Source: AC-32 sp036265535 | Lineage (GTDB): Bacteria > Actinomycetota > Thermoleophilia > Gaiellales > Gaiellaceae | Reading direction: 5' to 3' | Assembly (NCBI GenBank): GCA_036265535.1 | Contig: DATAOV010000126.1 | Location: 1-26,222 of the forward strand | DNA length: 26,222 nt | In this document: piece by piece, positions 1 through 7,231 of the stretch | Position numbering within the stretch: position 1 is the first letter of the stretch | How the letters are laid out: every line of letters starts with the position of its first letter | Position numbers and translations under genes: made by a program | Notes under the pieces: model-generated | Seen by the model: only the letters and a program-made list of their open reading frames with translations | Told to the model about the DNA's origin: nothing | The model's database searches: none

Positions 1-297
1 GCGATCTGGATGAGCGGGCGTGCCGTCGGCATCGATCTGTCGCCGCGCCCGTACTACGTGATGGGACCGCTGCTCTTCCTCGTCATCCTCGTCCCGTTCA
101 CGATCAACGGACTCGCTGTGCGCGAGGCGTTCTTTGTCAGCTTCCTCACACAACTCGGCGTCGACAAGGAGTCGGCGCTCGCCTGCGGCTTTCTCTTCTT
201 CGTCGTCACGATCTGCCTGGCGATTCCGGGAGCCATCATCCTTGCGGTCGAGAACCTGCGTGGGGTGTCGCGGCCGCAGACGAGTGAGCTGAGATAG
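1..297 (+). CDS. Flippase-like membrane protein (UPF0104 / LPG synthase TM family), 5'-truncated
   Basis: The reading frame is open to the first base of the window, so this is the C-terminal part of a longer gene (about 98 residues visible). It contains two hydrophobic segments, a TM around VMGPLLFLVILVPFTI and another around GFLFFVVTICLAIPGAIIL. Between them is INGLAVREAFFVSFLTQLGV, which matches the conserved 'P-x-N-G-x-G-x-R-E' signature of the UPF0104 family, related to the flippase half of MprF and to AglD-type proteins. Members are integral membrane proteins implicated in moving lipids or lipid-linked sugars; the substrate cannot be read from this fragment. The next gene on the strand is sucD, 182 bp away, so an operon is not evident. 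Family call is fairly secure; specific function is unknown. Confidence 0.8.
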   Translation, partial: AIWMSGRAVGIDLSPRPYYVMGPLLFLVILVPFTINGLAVREAFFVSFLTQLGVDKESALACGFLFFVVTICLAIPGAIILAVENLRGVSRPQTSELR

Positions 298-346
298 CCT
301 CAGCCGCATCTGTTTATGACCTCCTGTCTCGCATCTCGCGCCCGCC

Positions 347-405
347 GCCTCGCTGCAAAGCAGCGCGAGGCTGCGTCCTCGGTCGCGCCCGTAGCCTCCG
401 GCTAC
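347..405. repeat. Two adjacent hairpins in the 298-479 intergenic region
   Basis: The 182-bp gap between the membrane protein and sucD has no convincing gene. It holds two inverted repeats: GCCTCGCTGC (347-356) pairs with GCAGCG-CGAGGC (360-371) across AAA with a 2-nt bulge, and GTAGCC (391-396) pairs perfectly with GGCTAC (400-405) across TCC. The first may terminate the upstream gene, but no T-run follows. The segment to about 455 looks like a structured non-coding element; only one copy occurs in the window. Confidence 0.45.
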
Positions 406-479
406 GAACACTCCCTGCTTGCTTGCGACGCTTGCCTTTCGCGGCCCGAGAGCACGATCTGGACCGAAGGTGGCCGCTA

Positions 480-1358
480 GTGGCGATCATCGTCGACAAC
501 GACACGCGGCTCGTCGTCCAGGGCGCCACCGGGCGCGAAGGGTCGTTCCACACGCTGCGCAACCGCGACTACGGAACCAATGTCGTGGGAGGCGTCACGC
601 CCGGCAAGGGCGGCACGGAGCTGGAGGGCATCCCGGTCTTCGACACCGTCGCCGAGGCGGTCGAGGTGGGGGGTGCGAACACGACGATGGTCTTCGTCCC
701 TGCGCGCTTCGCCGCCGATGCGATCTACGAGTCGGTCGACGCGGGGATCGGCACCGTGATCTGCATCGCCGAAGGGCTTCCGGCGCACGAGATGCTTCGG
801 ATCTACAACTACATCCGGCCGAAGGGGATCACGATGCTCGGCCCCAACTGCCCGGGTGCGCTCTCACCGGGAAAGGCGAACGTCGGGATCATTCCGGCCG
901 AGATCTTCCGTGAGGGGCGGATCGGCGTCGTCTCCCGCTCCGGCACGCTCACGTACCAGATCGGGCACGAGCTCACCCAGCGCGGGCTGGGCAACTCGAC
1001 GATCGTGGGAATCGGGGGAGATCCGGTCGTCGGGTCGTCGTTCATCGACGTGCTGGCGAGGTTCGAGGCCGACGGCGAGACCGAGGTGATCGTCATGGTT
1101 GGTGAGATCGGTGGCGACGAGGAGGAGAAGGCCGCCGCGTTCATCGATGCCGAGGTCACGAAACCGGTCGTTGCCTACATCGCGGGCTTCACCGCGCCGC
1201 CCGGAAAGACGATGGGGCACGCCGGCGCGATCATCTCCGGGTCGTCGGGGACGGCACAGGCGAAGAAGGAGGCGCTCGAGGAGCGGGGTGTCCGGGTCGG
1301 AACCACGCCGACCGAGGTCGCGGAGCTCGCGGCCGAGGTCGCCGGGGCGCGAGCCTAG
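480..1358 (+). CDS. sucD: Succinate--CoA ligase, alpha subunit
   Basis: This is the alpha subunit of succinyl-CoA synthetase, which interconverts succinyl-CoA and succinate with substrate-level phosphorylation in the TCA cycle. The 292-residue product matches the usual length. The N-terminal CoA-binding Rossmann domain contains VVQGATGREG (about residues 12-21). GPNCPG (121-126) and SRSGTLTYQ (152-160) are family signatures, and the phosphorylated catalytic histidine is His247 in GKTMGHAGAI. I chose GTG at 480 because the family's N-terminus begins there and AAGGTGG lies about 7 nt upstream; longer in-frame readings add unrelated residues. The beta-subunit gene sucC, normally directly upstream, is not present. 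The stop codon overlaps the stop of the convergent protease gene through a shared CTAG. Confidence 0.95.
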   Translation: MAIIVDNDTRLVVQGATGREGSFHTLRNRDYGTNVVGGVTPGKGGTELEGIPVFDTVAEAVEVGGANTTMVFVPARFAADAIYESVDAGIGTVICIAEGLPAHEMLRIYNYIRPKGITMLGPNCPGALSPGKANVGIIPAEIFREGRIGVVSRSGTLTYQIGHELTQRGLGNSTIVGIGGDPVVGSSFIDVLARFEADGETEVIVMVGEIGGDEEEKAAAFIDAEVTKPVVAYIAGFTAPPGKTMGHAGAIISGSSGTAQAKKEALEERGVRVGTTPTEVAELAAEVAGARA

Positions 1359-3025
1359 CGGACGCGGATAGCCGCGCAGGCCAGGGGGCTGCGGTTCTTC
1401 GCAGCATCCGTCGCGCGGACGCAGAAGCGGTACGAGCCCGCTTTGGCAGGTCGCCATGAGACCCAGTACGAGACGGCGCTGTCCGTCGGGCGTAGCGGGC
1501 GCGTCGAGGTCCTGAGCGCCTTCGACTTGCGGTAGACGGTGATGCGCTCGGTCGTCTGGCCCTTGTCGTCGCTGACGCGGTAGCGCAGCCGCAACGCCTC
1601 CCGATGTTTACCTCTGGCGGCGTAGACGCGAACGACAGGCGCCTTCGTGTCGACGCTGGACACGACCGGCGCAGGCGGCGATGGGGGCGGTGGCGGAGGC
1701 GGGGGTGGTGGAGGCGGCGGCGGAGGGGGAGGCACGGCGGTCGCGAGGGCTCGCGCGAGGTTGATCCGGCCGTAGCCGTAGTCCTGCTCCCAGGTGCAAC
1801 CCGTGCAGGTGCCGTACGGGTCGGTGCCGTACGGGAACGGGCCGACCTTGTCGGAGCTCGTGGCCAGCATCTGCCGCACGGCCGGTGGCGAGGCCGCCGG
1901 ATGGAGGCTCACGATCAACGCTGCGACGGCGGACACGAACGGAGCGGCCATCGAGGTTCCGTCGAGGCGGCAATAGCCGACCGGGGCGCCGGGGCAGTCG
2001 GTCGGGGGAAGGGCTGCTGGATAAGTCGAGAGGATGTCGACGCCCGGGGCGGAGACGAAGACATCGGGGTTGCCGTAGTTCGAGAACCACGCCGGTTGGT
2101 CCGCACTGTCGGTCGCGGCCACGCCGAGCGCGCCGGGGCACGCCGCCGGGTAGTCGGGGGTGCTGACTCCGGAGTTGCCTGCGGCCACGACGACGACGGC
2201 GTGATAGACGTTCATCGCCAGCTCGACCGCGCTGCAGAGCGTCTGTGAGTACCCGGGGCCGCCCAGGCTGAGGTTGATCACCCTGGCGCCGTGTTGGGCG
2301 GCCCAGGCGATTCCGTCGGCGATGTCGGGGTCGTCCGCGACCCAGCCCTCATCGGGGTCGTCGTGGAAGACGCGCACGGCAATCAGCGGCGACGCGAAGG
2401 CGAGCCCGGCGACCCCCACCGCGTTATTGGTGGCAGCGCCGGCGATGCCGGCCACATGGGTCCCGTGGCCAACCGGGTCGGCCAGCGGGCCGGCGGTGCA
2501 GCCCCCGCTGAGGCAGACGGCGCTATCGGCCGAGATGCGGCCCGAGAGGTCGCTGTGCGAGGCGTCGACACCGGTGTCGACGATGCCGATCGGAACGCCG
2601 GGCGTGGGCGTGAACGTCCCCGGGAAGAGCGACCAGCCGCCGATCGCGTCGATCGTCGGGAGTGCCCATTGCTGCGAGTAGTCAGGGTCGTCCGGTGTTC
2701 CGACCGCGTAGAGATGGCGGACGCGATTCGGCTCGGCGTAGGCGACGTCCGGCCTGGCGCGATACGCGGCCAATGCCTTGGCAACCGTCCGGCCGGGCGC
2801 GGGGTCGACGACCGCGACCTTGCCGAGTGTGTTCCGCACGAAGCCGTCGCCCGATGCGGCCACCCTGGCCGGACCGGTGGCCGGCTGCTTGAACTTGACC
2901 AGGATCGTCGGTCCGGTGGAAGCCGCCGCGGGCGCCGCGAGGGCGAGCGCGAGCAGGGCAGTGAGGGCGGCGCAGCGGAGACCCACGTTCATCAAGGTCG
3001 GCACGAAAAGCAACTTTCTTCTCAC
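1355..3025 (-). CDS. Secreted subtilisin-like serine protease (S8) with proline linker and C-terminal domain
   Basis: A 556-residue exported protease. The signal peptide (n-region MRRK, hydrophobic core about 18-34, likely cleavage after APAAA at about 35) is followed by a short I9-like propeptide region (about 40-105, ending in ARPDVAYAEPN). The S8 catalytic domain (about 117-430) shows Asp150 in IVDTGVDASH, His187 in VGHGTHVAG, oxyanion Asn284 in VAAGNSG and Ser358 in DGTSMAAP. Several Cys residues probably form disulfides. A run of 17 prolines (about 432-448) links to a roughly 95-residue C-terminal beta-rich domain (KAPVVRVYAARG... to end), probably Ig-like and perhaps for wall attachment. 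Start is GTG 3025; ATG near 2992 (MNVGLRC) would also leave a complete signal peptide. The gene is divergent from the aminotransferase. Substrate unknown. Confidence 0.92.
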   Translation of the reverse strand: MRRKLLFVPTLMNVGLRCAALTALLALALAAPAAASTGPTILVKFKQPATGPARVAASGDGFVRNTLGKVAVVDPAPGRTVAKALAAYRARPDVAYAEPNRVRHLYAVGTPDDPDYSQQWALPTIDAIGGWSLFPGTFTPTPGVPIGIVDTGVDASHSDLSGRISADSAVCLSGGCTAGPLADPVGHGTHVAGIAGAATNNAVGVAGLAFASPLIAVRVFHDDPDEGWVADDPDIADGIAWAAQHGARVINLSLGGPGYSQTLCSAVELAMNVYHAVVVVAAGNSGVSTPDYPAACPGALGVAATDSADQPAWFSNYGNPDVFVSAPGVDILSTYPAALPPTDCPGAPVGYCRLDGTSMAAPFVSAVAALIVSLHPAASPPAVRQMLATSSDKVGPFPYGTDPYGTCTGCTWEQDYGYGRINLARALATAVPPPPPPPPPPPPPPPPPSPPAPVVSSVDTKAPVVRVYAARGKHREALRLRYRVSDDKGQTTERITVYRKSKALRTSTRPLRPTDSAVSYWVSWRPAKAGSYRFCVRATDAAKNRSPLACAAIRVR

Positions 3026-3095
3026 CCGTTTGCGTGAGGATCAGGAGATCCGAAGCATGGGCTCGACGGTGGCCATCGCGCGCCGAGCCTACCCC

Positions 3096-3101
3096 TACAC
3101 T
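3096..3101 (+). promoter_or_regulatory. Candidate -10 element for leaderless aminotransferase start
   Basis: TACACT lies 6 nt upstream of GTG 3108. No Shine-Dalgarno precedes that GTG, so transcription and translation probably start at the same place. No clear -35 was seen. Confidence 0.5.
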
Positions 3102-3107
3102 GGCGGC

Positions 3108-4190
3108 GTGAGCGCCGGAACGATCTCCTTCGCGCGCGGGGTGCCCGCGCCCGAGTGCCTGCCCGTCTCTGACCTCGCGGACTGTGCCAAGACCGCGATC
3201 GAGCGAGACGGGGCCGCCGCGCTGCTGTACGGCCACACGCTCGGGTACGAGCCGTTGCGCGAATGGATCGGCGAGCGCCACGGCGTCGATCCGGCACGTG
3301 TGGTCGTCACGAACGGCTCCCTGCAGATCTTCCACTTCGTGCTCTCCACGTACGCGGCAGGTCGTCGTGTCGTCGTCGAGCGGCCGACGTACGACCGGCC
3401 GCGAAAGATCCTCGCCGCGATGCCCGGCGGTTTCGAGGAGGTCGCGCTCGACGATCACGGCCTCGACGTCGACGAACTCGCGAGCCTGCCAGCGGGGCCG
3501 CGATTTCTCTACACGATCCCGACCTTCCAGAATCCGGCCGGCGTGACGCTGTCCGACGAGCGCCGGCGGCGGCTGGCCGCACTCGCGCTCGACGGTGATC
3601 TGCTCATCCTCGAGGACGACCCCTACGGCCTCGTCCGCTTCGACGGCGATCCGTTGCCGACGCTGTTCGATTTGGCCGGAGGCGGGAAGGTGCTGTACAG
3701 CTCCTCCTTCTCCAAGACGATCGCGCCGGGGCTCCGCGTGGGCTATGCGATCGTGCCGGACGAGCACGCGGGAGGGCTCGAGGACCTCGTCGCCTCGACG
3801 TACATCTCGCCCGCGCTCGTGGCCCAGGCCACCGTGCTGGAGTTTCTGCGCCGCGGCTTGTTCGAACCGAACCTCGAACGCGTCCGGGGCCTGTTGCGCG
3901 CGCGCCGCGACGCGATGCTCGGGGCCCTCGAGCGCGAGCTCGACGGCCTGGCGCGCTGGAGCCGGCCCGAGGGCGGCTACTTTCTCTGGCTCGAGCTCCC
4001 CGAGTCGCTGGACGCGGGCGAGCTGCTGTCACGCGCGACCGAGACCGGGGTCACGTTCGTGCCCGGGATCGACTTCGGCGGTCCTCCGAACAGCGCTCGC
4101 CTGGCCTTCAGCTTCGCCTCGCCCGCCGAGATCGAGGAAGGCGTCGAGCGCCTCGCGAAGCTAGTCGCGGCGACACCTGCGGCGGTGTAG
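3108..4190 (+). CDS. PLP-dependent aminotransferase, class I/II (LysN / MocR-domain-like)
   Basis: A fold-type I aminotransferase of 360 residues, cytosolic. Visible features are SFARGVPAPE at the N-terminus, the substrate/cofactor loop YTIPTFQNPAG with Asn142, EDDPYG with Asp171 and Tyr173, the Schiff-base lysine Lys203 in SSSFSKTIAPGLRVGY with phosphate-binding Arg210, and a C-terminal GGYFLWLELP segment. This pattern is that of 2-aminoadipate/aromatic/branched-chain aminotransferases and the aminotransferase half of MocR regulators, but there is no GntR DNA-binding domain. Substrate cannot be assigned. Start: GTG 3108 is preceded by TACACT at leaderless spacing; ATG 3057, which adds 17 residues, has AGGAG 9 nt upstream and is a real alternative. 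Divergent from the protease gene, convergent with the 61-residue gene. Confidence 0.9.
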   Translation: MSAGTISFARGVPAPECLPVSDLADCAKTAIERDGAAALLYGHTLGYEPLREWIGERHGVDPARVVVTNGSLQIFHFVLSTYAAGRRVVVERPTYDRPRKILAAMPGGFEEVALDDHGLDVDELASLPAGPRFLYTIPTFQNPAGVTLSDERRRRLAALALDGDLLILEDDPYGLVRFDGDPLPTLFDLAGGGKVLYSSSFSKTIAPGLRVGYAIVPDEHAGGLEDLVASTYISPALVAQATVLEFLRRGLFEPNLERVRGLLRARRDAMLGALERELDGLARWSRPEGGYFLWLELPESLDAGELLSRATETGVTFVPGIDFGGPPNSARLAFSFASPAEIEEGVERLAKLVAATPAAV

Positions 4191-4204
4191 CCGCCGGGCG
4201 GCTA
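4188..4204. terminator. Palindrome containing both convergent stop codons
   Basis: TAGCCGCC (4188-4195), a single G, then GGCGGCTA (4197-4204) form a perfect 8-bp inverted repeat. Its left end is the TAG stop of the aminotransferase and its right end is the TAG (as CTA) of the minus-strand 61-residue gene. A bidirectional terminator is plausible, but no T-runs follow on either side. Confidence 0.5.
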
Positions 4205-4387
4205 GGCGGCCGGTTGGCTTGCCAGCGGGGCGAGCGGCCGTGGCACGAGGCGCGGCTGGCGCGGTGGCACGAGCGAGCCGCGGCTGTGGAGGCGGAAGGT
4301 GGGGCAAGGAGCCTCGAGCACGAGGGCGCAGAGCCCGGCCCGATGGAAATAGCAATCCTCGCAGGTTGGTTTAGTAACTTTGCTCAT
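4202..4387 (-). CDS. Small four-cysteine protein (61 aa), possible metal-binding
   Basis: A 61-residue protein beginning MSKVTKPTCEDCYFHRAG. Four cysteines (9, 12, 20, 28) have spacing C-x2-C-x7-C-x7-C in the N-terminal half, a pattern that could bind zinc or an iron-sulfur cluster. The C-terminal half is Pro/Arg-rich and likely disordered (GSLVPPRQPRLVPRPL). I recall similar short proteins in Thermoleophilia, but no function. Support for a real gene: its own -35/-10 promoter (4431-4458), GGAGGAG upstream of the ATG (spacing somewhat long, about 13 nt), and a first eight codons much richer in A/T than the surroundings, as often seen at translation starts. It lies downstream of the Lon/PDZ gene on the same strand and ends in a palindrome shared with the convergent aminotransferase. 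Confidence 0.75.
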   Translation of the reverse strand: MSKVTKPTCEDCYFHRAGLCALVLEAPCPTFRLHSRGSLVPPRQPRLVPRPLAPLASQPAA

Positions 4388-4411
4388 ACCCCAGTTTGCT
4401 CCTCCAGGTTG

Positions 4412-4430
4412 CCTGCCCGAACAAGGCAGG
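4412..4430 (-). promoter_or_regulatory. Hairpin at the predicted 5' end of the 61-aa mRNA
   Basis: CCTGCC (4412-4417) and GGCAGG (4425-4430) form a perfect 6-bp stem with a 7-nt loop. On the minus strand it starts immediately after the TATCAT -10 element, so it would sit at or near the 5' end of the transcript and may stabilise it or modulate initiation. Confidence 0.4.
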
Positions 4431-4458
4431 ATGATAGGCGCCAGGCGCTGCGAATCAA
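4431..4458 (-). promoter_or_regulatory. Canonical -35/-10 promoter for the 61-aa gene
   Basis: On the minus strand TTGATT (4458-4453), a 16-bp spacer and TATCAT (4436-4431) make the best housekeeping-sigma promoter in the window. It predicts a leader of roughly 35-40 nt before ATG 4387, in contrast to the leaderless-looking starts elsewhere. Confidence 0.6.
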
Positions 4459-4474
4459 GACTTGTCTGTCGAGA

Positions 4475-4521
4475 AACACTGCAATTTCCGGCGGTTTCAA
4501 AACGGCCGGAAACCGCGTGTT
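4475..4521. repeat. Long interrupted inverted repeat (terminator-like)
   Basis: An outer arm pair AACAC (4475-4479)/GTGTT (4517-4521) encloses an inner perfect 8-bp pair TTTCCGGC (4485-4492)/GCCGGAAA (4505-4512). A competing stem CGGTTTC (4492-4498)/GAAACCG (4509-4515) overlaps both inner arms, so the two folds exclude each other. It begins 2 bp after the Lon/PDZ stop codon on the minus strand and may terminate that transcript. Confidence 0.5.
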
Positions 4522-4523
4522 CT

Positions 4524-5525
4524 TCACGCTTTCGGGGCCAGCGTTGCCAGCGCTCGCAACGCCTGTTGAAAGTTCTGCACAGGGACGATGGGAAGGTCCT
4601 TCGCATACCGCCTCGCCTCGCGTGCGTTCTCCCCGGCGGGTACGAGGAAGACGTCCACACCTGCTTTGCGCGCACCGAGAGTCTTCTGCTTGACGCCGCC
4701 GATCGGGCCGACGGTTCCGTCCAGAGAGAGCTCGCCGGTCGCGGCGACCCTCTTCCCGTGGGCGACGTTGCGACCGAGTTCTTGGAGGATATCGAGTGCG
4801 AAAGCGAGGCCGGCCGAGGGGCCACCCACGCCCCCGGCATCGAACTTGATCCGGACCGGCAGCTTGACCGTGAGGTCGTCGGTCGCCGAGACGCCGATGA
4901 TCGCCCGCTTGGGGTTGTCGGGGTCGGCGACCGTCTGGATCGTCGCCGTTCGCACCTTGCCGTTCCGCCTGAAGCCGATCCGGACCGTCGACCCCGGTTT
5001 CTTGGTGGCGAGAACCTTCCGCAGCGCGAGCACCGACGCGACCTTCTCGCCGTTCACGGAGACGATTACGTCATCGGGTTGCAGCACCTTGGCGGCGGGC
5101 GCTCCTTGCTGGACGAGGAGGACGGTGACGCCCCCGCTGCGCGCCCGCACGTCGTAGCCCAGGTGGTTGAGGGCGACGACCGCGGCGATCTTCTGCGAGT
5201 CGGTCATGTCGAGCTGTCCCAGCCGGCGCTCGAGCGTCTGCGGGATCTCCGGTGCGGGCACGAGGTCGGATCCGTCCGCCCGAACCCAGGGAAGAATTCG
5301 CTCGAGCAGGCGGGCCTGGCGCTCGCGAACGTCGACGAAGTAGATCGAACCGTTCGAGTTGCCCGGCTTCTCGCCCGGCACGCCGATCACCGGGTCGACC
5401 GGGTGAGCCGGGTCGACGAGCCTGATGTCGTACCCGTTCGCGGGCGCCAGCCAGAGCACGAACGCGGCGGCGCCGAGGAAAAAGAGCCCGACCGTAGCCA
5501 GGCGCGCCGGCGTGAGCCACCGCAT
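4524..5525 (-). CDS. Membrane-anchored PDZ/Lon-type serine protease (YlbL-like)
   Basis: A 333-residue protein: an N-terminal membrane anchor (about residues 10-28, GLFFLGAAAFVLWLA), an extracytoplasmic region, a PDZ domain (about 125-200, with LVQQGAPAAKVLQPDDVIVSVNG) and a C-terminal Lon-type S16 protease domain (about 205-325). The catalytic dyad is visible as Ser237 in GGPSAGLAF and a Lys in GGVKQK (279/281). YlbL-type proteins are ATPase-free Lon relatives, common in Firmicutes and Actinobacteria, thought to act on exported proteins. There is no Shine-Dalgarno; GATACT lies 8 nt upstream of ATG 5525 and overlaps the end of the upstream SDR gene, so separate leaderless transcription is plausible despite the 13-bp gap. 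A terminator-like inverted repeat follows. Confidence 0.92.
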   Translation of the reverse strand: MRWLTPARLATVGLFFLGAAAFVLWLAPANGYDIRLVDPAHPVDPVIGVPGEKPGNSNGSIYFVDVRERQARLLERILPWVRADGSDLVPAPEIPQTLERRLGQLDMTDSQKIAAVVALNHLGYDVRARSGGVTVLLVQQGAPAAKVLQPDDVIVSVNGEKVASVLALRKVLATKKPGSTVRIGFRRNGKVRTATIQTVADPDNPKRAIIGVSATDDLTVKLPVRIKFDAGGVGGPSAGLAFALDILQELGRNVAHGKRVAATGELSLDGTVGPIGGVKQKTLGARKAGVDVFLVPAGENAREARRYAKDLPIVPVQNFQQALRALATLAPKA

Positions 5526-5533
5526 CCAGCGAG

Positions 5534-5539
5534 AGTATC
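5534..5539 (-). promoter_or_regulatory. Candidate -10 element for the Lon/PDZ gene
   Basis: GATACT on the minus strand lies 8 nt upstream of ATG 5525 and abuts the TAG stop of the SDR gene. There is no ribosome-binding site in between. Confidence 0.4.
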
Positions 5540-6282
5540 TAGAGAAGGAAGCGCGTCAGGCCGCCATCGACCGGGATGACGGTGCCAGTGACGTAGCTCG
5601 CCGCGTCGGAGGCCAGGAAACTCACGACCTGGGCGACCTCGCGGGGCTGGCCGAAACGCCGGAGCGGGATCGCCTCGAGGTCTTCGGCGCGGGGCTTGCC
5701 CGCGTATGCCTCCGCCAAGCGGGCTGTCTCGATGCGCCCGGGTGCGATCGAGTTGACCGTGATCTTCTTCGGACCGACCTCGCGAGCCAGCGTCTTGGCC
5801 CAGCCGATCACGCCTGGGCGGATGGCATTCGAGAGCGCCAGCGAGTCGATCGGCTCCCGGACGGAGCTCGACTCGATGTTGATCACGCGGCCGCGCCCGC
5901 TGCGCTCGAGCTGTGGCAGGCAGAGACTCGTGAGCCGGATCGCCGAGAGCAGCAACAGCTCGACCGCCGCCTCGACCTGCTCGTCGGTCAGGCCGATCGC
6001 CGGCGTACGGGGCGGGCCGCCGCTGTTGTTGACGAGGATGTCGATCCCGCCGAACGCCTTGAGCGTGCGGTCGACCAGCCGCTCGAGGTCGGCCGGGTTC
6101 GTCACGTCACCGCGCACGGCGAGGGCGCCCAGCCGCTCGGCCTCCTGCTCGAGCAGGTCGCGCCGCCGTGCGAACATCGCGACGTTCGCGCCTTCGCCGG
6201 CAAGCGATTCGGAGATCGCGAGACCGATGCCCGAGGAGGCCCCGCCGACGATCGCGGTGCACCCTTTGAGCCCGAGCTCCAC
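5539..6282 (-). CDS. SDR-family oxidoreductase with atypical active site
   Basis: A classical-length (247 aa) short-chain dehydrogenase/reductase. The Rossmann nucleotide-binding motif GGASSGIG is at 13-20, NNSG (85-88) replaces the usual NNAG, and the C-terminal YVTGTVIPVDGG matches FabG-like members. The active-site Tyr-x3-Lys is absent: after INIESSSV (Ser138-140) the aligned stretch is LALSNAIRPG, so Tyr is Ser151 and Lys is Arg155. This LSNxxR variant is familiar from a FabG-like SDR subgroup of unknown reaction. Starts with GTG 6282, 17 bp after the malate dehydrogenase stop, so it is probably the third gene of an icd-mdh-SDR operon. Substrate not assignable. Confidence 0.88.
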   Translation of the reverse strand: MELGLKGCTAIVGGASSGIGLAISESLAGEGANVAMFARRRDLLEQEAERLGALAVRGDVTNPADLERLVDRTLKAFGGIDILVNNSGGPPRTPAIGLTDEQVEAAVELLLLSAIRLTSLCLPQLERSGRGRVINIESSSVREPIDSLALSNAIRPGVIGWAKTLAREVGPKKITVNSIAPGRIETARLAEAYAGKPRAEDLEAIPLRRFGQPREVAQVVSFLASDAASYVTGTVIPVDGGLTRFLL

Positions 6283-6299
6283 GCCGCCCAGGCCTCGAC

Positions 6300-7217
6300 T
6301 CAGGCGGTGCTGCCGAGGACGCCCACGACCTCACGCACCGCCTCTGCGGAGGCGTCGAGGGCCTGGCGCTCGTCGTCGCCGAGGTCGAGCTCCAGAATCT
6401 GCTCGATCCCGCCGGCGCCCAGCTTGACGGGCACGCCCATGTAGAGCCCCTCGATCCCGTACTCGCCCTCGAGGTAGGCGGTGCAGGGCAGGACGCGGTG
6501 CTCGTCGAGCACGACGGCATCGACCATCTGCGCCGCCGCCGCCCCCGGCGCATACCAGGCCGAGGTGCCGAGGAGCTCGACGATCTCGCCGCCGCCCTTG
6601 GCCGTCCGCTCGACCATCGCCTGGATCCGGTCCTCGGGCACGAGCTTGCGCAGCGGCACGCCGCCGACGCTCGTCGCCGAGACCACCGGCACCATCTGGT
6701 CGCCGTGACCTCCGAGCACCATTGCGGTCACGTCCTTCAGGGACGCCCTGGTCTCCCAGGCGATGAACGTCGAGAACCGCGCGGTGTCGAGAATGCCGGC
6801 CATCCCGAAGACTCGCTCCTTCGGCCAGCCGGAGACGTTCTTGGCTACATGGCACATCGCATCGAGCGGGTTCGAGACCACGATCAACGCGGCATCCGGA
6901 GACTGCGCGACGACCTGCTCGGTGACCGAGCCGACGATCTTCTCGTTCGTGGTCACGAGGTCGTCGCGGCTCATCCCGGGCGACCGCGGAAGCCCGGCCG
7001 TGATCACGACGACCTCGGAGCCCGCGGTCTCCTCGTACCCGTTCGACCCGACGACGCTGGGCTCGTAGCCAAGCACTGCGCCCATCTGGTCGATATCGAG
7101 TGCCTTGCCCTGCGGCAGGTTCTCCTTGATGTCGACGAGCACGACGTCGGCGTAGTCGCGCAGCGCAAGCAACTGCGCGCAGGTCGCGCCGACGTTTCCG
7201 GCCCCGACCACCGTCAC
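6300..7217 (-). CDS. mdh: Malate dehydrogenase (LDH-like type)
   Basis: NAD-dependent malate dehydrogenase, oxidising malate to oxaloacetate in the TCA cycle. The 305 residues show GAGNVG (5-10), the acidic Asp29 at the end of the second beta strand that selects NAD, the specificity loop LPRSPGMSRDDL with Arg78 and Arg84 (Arg in the 'Gln/Arg' position marks malate rather than lactate), SNPLDAM (115-121), Asp144/Arg147 in GILDTARF, and the proton-relay His171 in GGHGDQMVP. Start GTG 7217 leaves the protein beginning MTVVGAGN, a few residues shorter than the typical N-terminus; no other canonical start lies between it and the icd stop 14 bp upstream. Second gene of the minus-strand icd-mdh-SDR group. 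Confidence 0.95.
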   Translation of the reverse strand: MTVVGAGNVGATCAQLLALRDYADVVLVDIKENLPQGKALDIDQMGAVLGYEPSVVGSNGYEETAGSEVVVITAGLPRSPGMSRDDLVTTNEKIVGSVTEQVVAQSPDAALIVVSNPLDAMCHVAKNVSGWPKERVFGMAGILDTARFSTFIAWETRASLKDVTAMVLGGHGDQMVPVVSATSVGGVPLRKLVPEDRIQAMVERTAKGGGEIVELLGTSAWYAPGAAAAQMVDAVVLDEHRVLPCTAYLEGEYGIEGLYMGVPVKLGAGGIEQILELDLGDDERQALDASAEAVREVVGVLGSTA

Positions 7218-7231
7218 CTTGCTGCGCGCGC

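Noticed and set aside
1604..3037. Two long plus-strand frames across the protease gene, and the glycine/proline repetition at 1650-1740
   Set aside because: Shadows of the S8 protease. The repetition encodes its proline linker (17 prolines), so it is not a separate repeat element.
3057..3107. ATG 3057 as start of the aminotransferase (AGGAG 9 nt upstream)
   Set aside because: Not excluded. The extra 17 residues are not family-like, and TACACT-N6-GTG at 3108 fits the recurring pattern, so 3108 was preferred.
4380..5579. About 400-codon plus-strand frame opposite the Lon/PDZ gene
   Set aside because: Its antisense partner has clear protease motifs; this frame's charged, repetitive sequence matches no family.
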